Source of the DNA: Athripsodes cinereus
Taxonomy: Eukaryota > Arthropoda > Insecta > Trichoptera > Leptoceridae
DNA length: 64,000 bases
NCBI GenBank assembly: GCA_947579605.1
Contig: OX388316.1
Location: forward strand, 15,379,290 to 15,443,289
Direction: 5' to 3'
A program made the position numbers and the translations under genes. The notes under the pieces were generated by a model, which was not told the DNA's origin, made no database searches, and saw only the letters and a program-made list of their open reading frames with translations. Of the stretch, positions 11,352-20,683 are shown piece after piece (the stretch's first letter is position 1; each line of letters begins with the position of its first letter).

Positions 11352-11703
11352 AATTTTACGCGGCGGCAGAATTGCCATCCACACTTCTCAGCATTATACA
11401 ACCAGATAAGTCTCCATATGATCAGTCATGGTCACACAAAAACTTAACAGTCTAATGCCGGGAAAAATTCACCTATCCAGATATACAGGATATCAAAGGA
11501 TTAGGCTCAAAACCCGGGATCAAAATACCAGCATTGTGCCTGAAATATCTGTGTTCAAAAACTTTTCTACAATATTACAAGTGTTAATTATAATAGATTT
11601 TTGAATTTTAATATACAAATTAACCGGTAAATCTAATTTTTGTAAATGATTTATTAAAGATTTCGGAGTTACCCCTGTAGCTGACATGACTAAAGGTATT
11701 ATA
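11352..11703 (-). mobile_element. LINE 3' region, copy 2 (partner of 6738-7285)
   Basis: The minus strand encodes IIPLVMSATGVTPKSL, then INHLQKLDLP, YIKIQKSIIINTCNIVEKFLN and a stop after GTMLVF, followed by 3' UTR. This copy keeps the blocks in one frame, unlike copy 1, and is about 93 percent identical over 348 bases. It is truncated at its 5' end at about 11703, exactly where the following two-ORF LINE begins. Confidence 0.75.
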
Positions 11704-11708
11704 GTCCG

Positions 11709-11712
11709 ATTA

Positions 11713-11749
<37 letters not shown>

Positions 11750-11752
11750 GAT
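11709..11752. repeat. (ATT)n microsatellite
   Basis: About eleven ATT/TTA units in a row upstream of ORF1. It may be the insertion target or part of the LINE 5' UTR. Confidence 0.9.
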
Positions 11753-11774
11753 TATTATAATAAGTGTATATAGA

Positions 11775-12860
11775 ATGTATCGCTGTGAGGATGTATTGGT
11801 GGGCAGGATGTATGAATGTAATGTCGATTGTGGTGGTGTACGTGGGTGCATCTACTTAGTATCATGTCATTCATTAGTTGAAGAAGTGTCAACTGCTCTC
11901 TCTGGTGTGGTAAGCGGACACTACATGCGTTGCAGATTGATCGCATACTATAAGCGGTGCGAAATTGATGCATATAAATATTGTGTTCCTTTTTGTTTAT
12001 GTGCATTGTATTCATATAATATAATAATATACTGTTGTCATTGCTTGGTGGGGGGTAGTGGTCCTTCCATGGATCAGATTTATGTGAGAGTGTTTGAGTG
12101 CATGACCTACTTTTTTGTTTACCTAAATGTAGAATTATTGTATTTTAAGTTAACGGAGTATGAATTACAAGAGAGCGATAGACACCTTAAGAAATTTATA
12201 ACAGAATATTGTTCGAATACATGTTTTTGCCTTTCCTTTCATATGGCATTTTCTCTATACTGCATCTCCAACGACAGTTTATGCTGCATTTATTGTTATG
12301 GTAGTAGGTTAATGATTAAAATAACATGCTGTATAATACCTGATTGCAGTGTTAACTCTGGATTGGCACATGATTATTGCCGTAATATTAATCTGTCAAC
12401 TGATTATAATTGTCCGGTAAATTGTGTACCGTGCCTGAATATTTTCTTATATTGTTATGATTATGAAACTAATGCTATATTAATGTGCTCTATTGTTTAT
12501 GATAATTATAATGTATTTATGATAGCGCTGAAACGGTATTATTTTGTGGTATATGGAGTCAAATATTACACTGAAAGAATGCGAAGAACGAATTATACTA
12601 ATACACTGCGTTGTCTCTCTCACTACGATGCGTATAGAGCTATGCGCCTTCTCACTCTTTTACTTGTGTATTGCTGTGTTAATGAAGTAATTACTTACCT
12701 GTTTGACATTGTTTCTTCTGCTGTGTTTGTGTGCGGTGTGACATTCGAGTTGATTGGTGTTTTAATATATTATGTATTCAATAATTGTGCAGTGTATCTG
12801 CGTTATAAAAATAATGTTAAGATATTTTTATCTATAAATTCTAATAAATACATATTATGA
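11775..12860 (+). CDS. LINE ORF1: Cys/Tyr-rich protein of unknown type
   Basis: 361 codons without a stop in AT-rich DNA, where chance makes such a frame very unlikely. The start is the first ATG after the in-frame TAG at 11748. The stop TGA overlaps the ORF2 start in ATGA (12857-12860), which suggests coupled translation by termination-reinitiation. Composition is odd: by my count 35 Cys and 42 Tyr, over a fifth of the protein, spread along its whole length as single C, CC and CxC. I see no CCHC knuckle series, RRM, PHD finger, esterase or clear coiled coil, the usual ORF1 modules. A charged helix-like patch lies near residues 125-145, and residues about 290-342 are hydrophobic enough for one or two membrane segments. 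The position suggests an RNP or nucleic-acid-chaperone role by analogy only; function is unknown. A metal-binding fold is possible but not shown. Confidence 0.75.
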   Translation: MYRCEDVLVGRMYECNVDCGGVRGCIYLVSCHSLVEEVSTALSGVVSGHYMRCRLIAYYKRCEIDAYKYCVPFCLCALYSYNIIIYCCHCLVGGSGPSMDQIYVRVFECMTYFFVYLNVELLYFKLTEYELQESDRHLKKFITEYCSNTCFCLSFHMAFSLYCISNDSLCCIYCYGSRLMIKITCCIIPDCSVNSGLAHDYCRNINLSTDYNCPVNCVPCLNIFLYCYDYETNAILMCSIVYDNYNVFMIALKRYYFVVYGVKYYTERMRRTNYTNTLRCLSHYDAYRAMRLLTLLLVYCCVNEVITYLFDIVSSAVFVCGVTFELIGVLIYYVFNNCAVYLRYKNNVKIFLSINSNKYIL

Positions 12861-15859
12861 ATCTAGACTTTTTACGTGATGTAGATGAACAATATAATCC
12901 AGATCAATACGAATGTCACACGGCATTGGAGTGTAATGATATTATCAATTCAAAATGTGATGATAATGATTTGTTTATATTGCAGCAAAATATTAGAAGC
13001 ATACGAAAAAATTTTGATTGTTTTATAGTGAATTTAAGTCAGCTTGATAGATTACCAGATATAATTGTTCTTTGTGAAGCACATCTGAATGAATATAGTG
13101 AACCTTTTGACATACCTAATTACACATTTCACCATAGCAATTATCATATAAATAAGAATAGTGGAGTGGTTGTGTTTGTGAGAGATAATAGCTATAATAC
13201 AACAGTGAATGAGATTAGAATGAATAATGTTAATTGCCTGCAAGTAGATTATTATAAGAATAATATATTGTATCGCATAGTTTCTGTGTATAGAACGCAT
13301 CAATCAGATGTTTATGAATTTATTAGCGAATTTAGAACAATACTGAATAGCTGTCGAAGTATGAATGTTATAATTGTCGGTGATTTTAATGTGAATGTGG
13401 CAAAGGCATGCATTAGTCCAATTAAGAATGAATATATGAATGCGCTAATCGAGTTTAATTTTAAATTGTGCACAGACTTATATAGTAGGGAAGTGGAGGG
13501 GCAGACACCATCTTGCTTGGATCATTTTTGGTGTAATGTACCGATAAATAGACTGAATGATGTATGTACTGTAGTTTGGAAGAGCGGTATCACGGACCAT
13601 CACACATCTATATTCTTACAGAAATCTATGAGTGCTGTGCAGAACGACAGAGTAAGTCTCTATGAATCGAAACAAAGGATTGACTTTGAGGTGTTGAAAG
13701 TGAGATTGAACAATGAGAGTTGGACGAGTGTATATGATTCGTTTGATGCTAATGTATGCGCGAAAAATTTCCATGATATTTTACAGGGTCATTTGCTTAG
13801 TGTAGAGCGGGTGGAACGGACAAAAAATGACAGACCGTCAAAGTATAATAGACTGAAACCTTGGATCACTCATGGTCTGGTGGTTTCAATAAGATATAGA
13901 GAAAAACTGCATAAAATTGTAAGGAGACATCCTTATGATGTGAATCTTAGAGATAGGTACAGAAAATATCGTAATATGCTAACGCAGTTAATAAGAAAGG
14001 CTAAGATTGAATATTATTCTGGTAGGGTGGCCCATGCTGAGGGTAACGTCAAGCAGGTTTGGAAATCTATAAATGAAATCATTAATGGAAAAAAGGAAAA
14101 AACTGAGATCAAAAAGATTAATGTGAATGGAAGGACAATAGAATATAGAGAAAATCCAGTTGAGATGGCCAAGTGTTTCAATGATTTTTTTGCAGATGTG
14201 GGTAAAAATCTGGCTCTACAGATAGATCCAAATTATACTTGTGAAGAGATGGAACCTGACTCTCTTAATGAGCCTGGGTTTAGTATGTTTCAGCCGATAA
14301 ACTCCGAGATAGTATCAGGGATCATTAAAAATATGAGGGGTGGGTCTACTCCGGGCTATGATAGAATATCTGTGAATATACTAAAGCATAATTCTTCGTC
14401 TTTGTCGGGGCCAATAGCGCACATAGTCAATGTCAGCTTGAATAATGGTGTTTTTCCGGAGGTATATAAAGTAGGATTGGTAACACCAATACATAAATCC
14501 GGAGATGCATCCAATATGTCTAATTATAGGCCTATAACCCTGACATCAAATGTCTCAAAAATTTTTGAAAAGATAGTGAAGAAACAACTCATAGATTTTA
14601 TTAAAATGGAGGGATTGTTAGCCTCAAATCAATTTGGCTTTAGGGAGGGTGTTGGTACGGATGATGCTATATCTAGGCTAACTTCTGTAGTGTACAGAGC
14701 ACTGGATACCGGTGAGAAGTGTTTGGGTGTCTTTATAGACCTAAGAAAGGCATTCGACAGCGTCAGTCATGTCGGCCTCTTGAACAAATTGAATGGGATT
14801 GGCATATGTGGTAGTGTTAGGAGATGGTTCCGAAGTTTTGTCCAAAATAGAACACAGCATGTGCGGATAAATACAACAATTGGTCCCAAAAGGGTTACAC
14901 AATTCGGAATACCTCAGGGCACGGTACTTGGACCTATCTTGTTCATTATTTACGTGAACGAAATATTTTCCCTGCCGATTATGTCTACAATACTCTCCTT
15001 TGCCGACGACACGGCTATGATCGTGAGGGGAGAAACATGGGAGGAGGTGTTTAAAAGGACGAATATAGAAATAGCCATTCTTAAGGATTGGTTTGATAAA
15101 AACCTGCTGTCTTTGAATGCTGAAAAGACAAATTATATTGTTTTCTCACTTTATAATAGAGGACTTCCAGTGTTGCATGATATAGCAGTGCACGATAAGA
15201 ATTGTTCGGGATCTTTGGGTGACATAGTGGCTTGTGCCTGTCCTTTGATTTCTCGGGTGGATAGTGTTAGATATTTGGGGATTACGATTGACTCTGGGGT
15301 AAGATGGAAAAATCATATAACTACAACAGTAGAAAGATTGAGGAAAATCTTTTATATTTTCTATAGAATCAGGGATGTGCTTGAAATGAAATTACTCAGA
15401 TCGACCTATTTTGCACTGGTTCAGTCAATACTGCAGTATGGGATAGTTGGCTGGGGAGGTACTTATAAAACGACACTCAAATCAGTAAACGTAGTACAGC
15501 GCATGATAATTAAAATTATACTGAAAAAGCCCTTTGACTATCCCACAGTCGATGTATTCAACGACTTCCCGGTGCATACGATTGACAAACTGTTTAGGAA
15601 AGCAGCACTTTATCAGATTCATAAGGACTATTTTATCCACGGATATAACCCTGAAGATGTCGTGATTCCGAGTGAGAGATCACGAAGAGAGACAACATTG
15701 ATTAGGGTCCCCAGAAAAGGTACGACTACCGGTCAGCATCACTACGAATTCTTGGGTGTTGGGTGGTATAATTCTCTATACTCTAGGTATAAACATGACA
15801 TCCATGCTGAACCAATTACTGTCAAAAACCTTATTAAAAAATACCTAAAAGAGATATGA
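12857..15859 (+). CDS. LINE ORF2: endonuclease-reverse transcriptase
   Basis: A 1000-aa intact pol protein. The N-terminal apurinic-type endonuclease shows QQNIRS (residues 43-48, catalytic Asn45), LCEAHL (Glu74), GDFN (175-178) and TDHH (Asp247, His248). The reverse transcriptase follows: PIHKSGD and NYRPITLTSNVSKIFEK (about 545-575), FGFREG, FIDLRKAFDS (Asp628), GIPQGTVLGP (from residue 684) and FADD (715-718), where the usual YADD Tyr is Phe, a common variant. A thumb/connection region with VRYLGI follows, with no C-terminal zinc knuckle, RNase H or second endonuclease. Layout fits the Jockey/CR1 superfamily; the exact clade is not decided. The enzyme should nick target DNA and reverse-transcribe its own RNA there. 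All catalytic residues seen are present, so activity is plausible. Confidence 0.93.
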   Translation: MNLDFLRDVDEQYNPDQYECHTALECNDIINSKCDDNDLFILQQNIRSIRKNFDCFIVNLSQLDRLPDIIVLCEAHLNEYSEPFDIPNYTFHHSNYHINKNSGVVVFVRDNSYNTTVNEIRMNNVNCLQVDYYKNNILYRIVSVYRTHQSDVYEFISEFRTILNSCRSMNVIIVGDFNVNVAKACISPIKNEYMNALIEFNFKLCTDLYSREVEGQTPSCLDHFWCNVPINRLNDVCTVVWKSGITDHHTSIFLQKSMSAVQNDRVSLYESKQRIDFEVLKVRLNNESWTSVYDSFDANVCAKNFHDILQGHLLSVERVERTKNDRPSKYNRLKPWITHGLVVSIRYREKLHKIVRRHPYDVNLRDRYRKYRNMLTQLIRKAKIEYYSGRVAHAEGNVKQVWKSINEIINGKKEKTEIKKINVNGRTIEYRENPVEMAKCFNDFFADVGKNLALQIDPNYTCEEMEPDSLNEPGFSMFQPINSEIVSGIIKNMRGGSTPGYDRISVNILKHNSSSLSGPIAHIVNVSLNNGVFPEVYKVGLVTPIHKSGDASNMSNYRPITLTSNVSKIFEKIVKKQLIDFIKMEGLLASNQFGFREGVGTDDAISRLTSVVYRALDTGEKCLGVFIDLRKAFDSVSHVGLLNKLNGIGICGSVRRWFRSFVQNRTQHVRINTTIGPKRVTQFGIPQGTVLGPILFIIYVNEIFSLPIMSTILSFADDTAMIVRGETWEEVFKRTNIEIAILKDWFDKNLLSLNAEKTNYIVFSLYNRGLPVLHDIAVHDKNCSGSLGDIVACACPLISRVDSVRYLGITIDSGVRWKNHITTTVERLRKIFYIFYRIRDVLEMKLLRSTYFALVQSILQYGIVGWGGTYKTTLKSVNVVQRMIIKIILKKPFDYPTVDVFNDFPVHTIDKLFRKAALYQIHKDYFIHGYNPEDVVIPSERSRRETTLIRVPRKGTTTGQHHYEFLGVGWYNSLYSRYKHDIHAEPITVKNLIKKYLKEI

Positions 15860-16203
15860 GTATTTTTTATTTTTACTATGTATATAAGATGTATGCGTGA
15901 GGGTGTATATGTGTGTGTGAATGCAATGGTGTGTATGGAGAGTAGTATGCTTGCATTGTGTGTGTGAGCGCCTTATCTTGATTGCCTGATACCTCTTAGG
16001 GCCATCATTGGGCTGGTTCGGGTTAAATATTGATCATATTATTATTTTATTTTTATTTTTTGTGTGTATTTATGTGTTTTTTTTTTTATTTATCTTGTCG
16101 CATATCTTATAGGTGTGACTGATTGGGTATATATGAATTGTTTCTACCCTGAGATATAGGGTTGAGATAAAACAGAATATGTTTATATGTATGTAGTTTA
16201 CTC

Positions 16204-16238
16204 CTCCCCAAAACACGAGCTATGCTCAAATTGGGGAG
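16204..16238 (+). repeat. 3' UTR stem-loop of the two-ORF LINE
   Basis: CTCCCCAA (16204-16211) pairs with TTGGGGAG (16231-16238) across a 19-base loop. It lies about 80 bases before the terminal repeats and may be the RNA element recognised by ORF2 protein, by analogy with other stringent LINEs. Confidence 0.6.
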
Positions 16239-16316
16239 TACTTGAATTTATTACTTTGTCATATGTTATTGTTTTGTTTTATTGCATGTATTTTTTTTTT
16301 TTTTGATTAATAAAAA

Positions 16317-16344
16317 TATTTGAATTTGAATTTGAATTTGAATA
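16317..16344 (+). repeat. Terminal TTTGAA tandem tail of LINE
   Basis: About four TTTGAA units mark the LINE 3' end, after GATTAATAAAAATA, which could contain an AATAAA-type signal. Confidence 0.85.
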
Positions 16345-16349
16345 AGTCC

Positions 16350-17095
16350 ACCCAACTCATAATAAAGATACATTGGACAAGTCTTTCCTACTAGAACCAA
16401 CATATATCCAGTCAGATCTATTCAGTAATAGTTAGTAATAATTAGGCTAAAAATATAATAGGTAGATACGAGTAGGTAATAATAATTAAGCTAATAATAC
16501 TCTTAGTTGCAAATGCATCTACAAACCGGATAATTAATACAATAATGTGATGGTTAATAATAAATTAAACGGTTTACTTACTTATCTACTTTTTTCTTAC
16601 TTTTATGATATTGATAATTTTATTTATTGAATAGAGAATAATGATAATAGACAATATTCAATAATGCTTATAATAGTTAGTGATAATAATATTTTAGACA
16701 CAATATAATAATATTATCATGAAACTATTTCATTGAGTAACGGTTATTTGGTGTATGTATGTGTGTATGTTCTAGTGGGTTATTTTAGTAAGTACGGGTA
16801 CACAGAAATAATATGCTAGTTAAGATGATTTTACAATAGACAGGTGAATGTCAAAAATATTGAATTTATTATTTTTAGAAACTTTTTATGTGACATTAAA
16901 CTATAATTATCACCATTCGTTCTTAACACTTTTCTTGAGAATAGAGCTCATGATGTTTCGAAAGTGCTGCAGGATGAGTCTTGAGTGAATGGTAGATAAG
17001 GGATCCTAGATATTCACCTTGGTTATGATCAATACATTGGTTTTCATAGCCGACCATGGGATCGGGAGTATCCTACGACAGCAACAAATTTCGAA
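16350..17095. other. AT-rich interval, no gene recognised
   Basis: Contains runs of ATAATA and TAGGTA. No open frame or inverted repeat of note was seen. Confidence 0.5.
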
Positions 17096-17099
17096 CCAA

Positions 17100-17359
17100 A
17101 AACTTTCTGACAATAACATAACATAACATGCATAGACAATTCACACATATCGAGCTAGCCCCAAATTCAGATATGAATCTTGTATTATGGATACTAACGC
17201 GAGGATACACATATTCAATACACTTAACACATATACATATAATACTCAGACCCAGGACAGTTTGAAAAAGGTCATTCTTCATTTTGCCCTGGCCGAGAAT
17301 CGAACCCGGGGCCTAGTGACTCAAAGGCAAGAGCGTTACTTCTACACCACACCGTCCGC
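17100..17359 (-). mobile_element. tRNA-derived SINE
   Basis: The minus-strand head (17359 down to 17291) is tRNA-like: an A-box-like TGGTGTAGAAG (17349-17339) and a B box GGTTCGATTC (17306-17297) about 33 bases apart, as in a Pol III internal promoter. It lacks a matching acceptor stem, so it is a SINE head and not a tRNA gene. A tRNA-unrelated body follows to roughly 17100; the 3' end and TSD were not resolved. Confidence 0.7.
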
Positions 17360-18006
17360 TTATAAATGCCTAAAAAATATATTGACTCAATTACTCAACA
17401 TTGGTAGCTGTATCTCTGTGTAATAGATATTATTTAACACGATATGTTGTGACTGGTTGATTGGTTCCAACGCGGCATCGAACTTGGAAAGTCGTGAGTT
17501 CAAAGTTCGTGTTGCACATTATTCGATTCCTTTAAAATATTATTTGTACCGGCACCATTAAACATGTATAGACAGAGTAACAGCGAGAACGGCTAAACAA
17601 ATTCTAAACCATTTTAAATAGACTGAGTTCATTATTGACTTAGTTTCCTTTGTATTACCTATAATATTAGCGCGATCTTGTGCCATGTTATTGAATGTAT
17701 TTGTATTATAATAATCATTGTCATAGATAACATAGATACTGTTAAGTATGATACTGAGAAACTTTTACCACGATCAGCTGACCATCATTGTCGCATGTTT
17801 GACCTTTCGCCTACTTAATATATGGTTACTATCTTTTTGACCCTATTTAGTTGAAGGTAAATAGATAATTCGATGAAAATCTGATCTAGATATTATGATG
17901 CCTAGATAATGCCAGATGCTTTAATAATTTATTCATTGTATTTTACTGCAGGAAAAATGGTAAATAAATATGTGGTTTATCGCAAAGGGGCGAATTCTTT
18001 AAATTA
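17360..18006. other. No gene recognised
   Basis: AT-rich. A mildly GC-richer stretch at 17455-17530 (CGGCATCGAACTTGG, GTTCAAAGTTCG) might be another decayed tRNA-like SINE head, but box spacing is unconvincing. Confidence 0.4.
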
Positions 18007-18014
18007 ATCTAGAG

Positions 18015-18234
18015 CAGTGGTTCCCAAAGTTGACTGGGCTCCAACCCATCTAACAAAAAATTCCAATCTTGGGACCCACCTTTTAGCTGTCTTAGAGAAA
18101 AGAGGTCATAAATATTGGAAATGTTCAGATTCTCTAATACCAAGCGAGTCATGGAACTAGTTAATGTTCAGGGCCCACTTAATATTCGCTCGCGACCCAC
18201 CAGTGGGTCGCGACCCATAATTTGGGAAACACTG
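18015..18234. mobile_element. hAT MITE with 8-bp TSD
   Basis: The terminus CAGTGGTTCCCAAA at the left and its inverted partner CAGTGTTTCCCAAA at the right differ at one base. ATCTAGAG is duplicated exactly at 18007-18014 and 18235-18242. The 220-bp interior contains GGGTCGCGACCCAT-type inverted GC stretches near the right end and no coding frame. Termini and TSD identify a non-autonomous hAT element. Confidence 0.92.
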
Positions 18235-18486
18235 ATCTAGAGAAATAAAAAATGACAACTTAAGTTTAGGGTGTATTTGGGTATATTTCGAATCTTGAAA
18301 CAATAAAAATAATTCAATTTAAGATTAGTGATTAATAGAAAACCGATGTTATAATGATCCAATCACTTTCTTTACTAGAAAACTTTCTGTGGAATCCTTG
18401 GGGTTCCTAGACATCGTACATGAAGGTTTCAAAATGCTTACATAGAACATAAAATTATATTCCTAATTTATCGGAGTTTATATTAT

Positions 18487-18857
18487 CATCATCATCATCA
18501 TCGCCCTCAACGCTCCTCTCGGGAGCACAGGGCAGAAACCAGCCTCCTCCATTCAGAGCGTCTCTGTGCCAATTGCGTCACCTCTTTCCACGACATTCCC
18601 TGCGCTCTGATATCGCTGTCATAGGAACGGTGTATTGTGAAAGAGGGACGCCCGTGCCGACGGAACCCCTGCGGACGGAAGAACAGTGCTCTTTTTGGCC
18701 AACTATCATTAGGCATTCTCAAAACATGTCCCAGCCATGACCATCGTCTCTCCTGTATTACGGAGATTACAGGTCTCTGCTGGGTGCGCCGGCGCACAGC
18801 ATCATTTGTAACATGTTCATACCATCTGACATCCAAAATCCTTCTAAGACACTTGAC
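18487..18857 (-). mobile_element. RTE-like LINE copy, short form, TSD 10 bp
   Basis: A 371-bp minus-strand copy of the element at 3986-4360. The frame 18836-18507 keeps the 109-codon C-terminal coding region uninterrupted (blocks VRWYEHVTNDAVRRRTQ, WSWLGHVLRMPND, MSWKEVTQLAQRR). The (GAT)n tail lies at the low-coordinate end. TTTATATTAT is duplicated exactly at 18477-18486 and 18858-18867. Its 5' end (GTCAAGTGTC on the minus strand) falls within about two bases of the 5' end of the 3986 copy (GACAAGTGTC). Confidence 0.9.
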
Positions 18858-19139
18858 TTTATATTATAGGCAGGTACCTACATACCTGTGATGTAGTCAC
18901 TAAAAATAGCAGTAGGTACCTACGTAGGTACTTTCATACCAATACGAATCACTTTTCATATACAATAATGTATGAATGTGTGAATGTTTGTATATATTTA
19001 TATGTACTTAAGTATGTAGGTGGATATAGAATATAATATGATAATACTAAAGCGCTATTCACACGCTGTCCTATTGTTTTTAATGTCCCCCTTATTGTTT
19101 TAACCGGACCACTAAAGTGTAAACTAGTTCGTCACAACT

Positions 19140-19290
19140 GGCGGGTATATTTTTTATTCTTCTTCTGCTTAGTTTAGGACCGCATCATGTTGTTCTCGGA
19201 GTCTGCTTCTAGAGGGTAGATGCCTATCTACCTCTCCATCGTTTGGTAGGTCTTCCTGGAGGTCTTCGTCCTGTTATTCTTAAATTTATT
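19140..19290 (-). mobile_element. LINE coding remnant
   Basis: The minus strand gives RRPPGRPTKRWRGR before a stop, a block found in C-termini of RTE-like and related LINEs, inside GC-richer sequence with CTTCTTCTGC at its end. No boundaries were found. Confidence 0.45.
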
Positions 19291-19299
19291 AATGATTTA

Positions 19300-20255
19300 T
19301 TATGAAACAAAAAGTTAACATTTATTAATGCTCCATTTTCTGAACAATTGTATAAATCAATTTTGATCATTATTTATTTTAAGAAGCTCTTTTGGATTTA
19401 GTCAAAAAGTTAATTAAGAAGGTACGCAAATTGTCAACACACCATCTGCATTAATTAAAATTATATCTGTTCTATTATTTATTTAGCTATCTACTAGTTT
19501 TTGAGTGAACTGAATACTGCAATGCAAGACGAATATATATTTAGGTGTTTAAATGTATAATAATTGCTAACTTAAGAGTTGACATACTGACATCGAGATT
19601 AAATACTTGAATGATGTTGCACCGGTTGGTAGTCGCGGAACACACTTATTAATTTGAATGTATTGCTGAACCATAATAATACATAGGTATAAAACAAAAC
19701 AGGTACATACACAATAACAATGTTCTTATTATCGCAATGATGATGACTTATACATACATACTTACACACATACACACATACGGGGGGCGGGGCAAACAGG
19801 TTTCAAGACCCGCCCGATGATGGTTGATGTCACTTTTTTCACACAACATTTAATTGATACGCGAAAGAAAGAGATGATATAAAACTGTTTACAAGGTGTT
19901 AATTTATTCTATTACAGTCGGTTATGATAATTATTATTATATGTAGGTAGGTATGCGAAAATATGCCCCAAGGGTAAGTACAGCTGGTGCTTAGAATAAA
20001 TATGCGATCTGTTCCGAAATGTGGTAAAGTAATACAATTATAGCCGAAAGCACAAATTGTTTAGCTATGAAAGAATTGAAAATATTTGGACAAAAGTATG
20101 TACATTATATACATTTTATTAGCAGCTGCCTTATTGAGAGTATTATTTATATAAATTCAAAAAATATTCATACCTTAAATTTTATGGGTGCCAAATTGAT
20201 ACAAGGTGACAAGAAATCATAACTCTTTGTAATCATATTTTTGATGCACTCATTC
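19300..20255. other. No gene recognised; possible LINE tail near 19.76 kb
   Basis: 19745-19830 has a (CATA)n run next to a G-rich GGGGGGCGGGGC segment. Reversed, this looks like an RTE-type 3' end with a (TATG)n tail, but no coding match was seen. The rest is AT-rich. Confidence 0.35.
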
Positions 20256-20259
20256 TATA

Positions 20260-20425
20260 CTATACCCTCACGCCGCGTCCCAAGTGAGGGAGGCAGAGAG
20301 AACGGAACTCCAAATAGATCTATCCTTACACACTTTCTTCGCTTCCTCCACATTCATACAGTTTCTCATACACACACGTCGGTTCTTCTTACTCAACGCA
20401 CGGCCGTCCTTGATAATTTGATCCA
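20260..20425 (-). mobile_element. Family B (RTE-like) LINE 3' end with TSD
   Basis: The plus strand reads TACCCTCACGCCGCGTCCC, then CCTTACACACTTTCTTCGCTTCC and ACTCAACGCACGGCCGTCC, matching the reverse complement of other family B 3' ends (26177, 46767). Flanks starting TTGATGCACTCATTCTATA (20241-20259) and TTGATGTACTCATGCTATA (20426-20444) form a 19-bp duplication with two mismatches. Confidence 0.75.
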
Positions 20426-20683
20426 TTGATGTACTCATGCTATATTGTTATTTTATTTAGTTGAATAGCCAGGTCCTGGAAAAAACAATGGGCTGTTCCT
20501 AGATGCAATGGCCCCCAAACCTAACGAGGAGAAAAATATGTTTGGATGTTAAGGAAAATAATGTTTTATACGTGAATTTCTTTCAGCTACTAATTTTTCA
20601 TTCACTAAAATTGTATACCAACCTAACCTAGTAAGTTATTAATGCAACAAGATACCTACATAGTTATTCCACTGTTGTCAACC

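Larger units (their letters stand above)
11708..16344 (+). mobile_element. Nearly intact two-ORF non-LTR retrotransposon
   Basis: A 4.6-kb Jockey/CR1-superfamily-like LINE with two uninterrupted ORFs and a 3' UTR. The 3' UTR holds a stem-loop (16204-16211 with 16231-16238) and ends in repeated TTTGAA units with no poly-A. The start is uncertain: the 5' UTR would be under 70 bases and mostly an (ATT)n microsatellite. AGTCC occurs at 11703-11707 and 16345-16349, a possible 5-bp target duplication that would set these boundaries; such a short match could be chance. Intact frames suggest a young, possibly active copy. Confidence 0.85.

Noticed and set aside
17291..17359. Possible functional tRNA gene
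   Set aside because: A and B boxes are present but acceptor and T stems do not pair properly and no anticodon stem is convincing; a SINE head fits better.
19745..19830. RTE-type tail next to GGGGGGCGGGGC
   Set aside because: The (CATA)n run and G-rich strip resemble a LINE end, but no coding or TSD evidence supports it.
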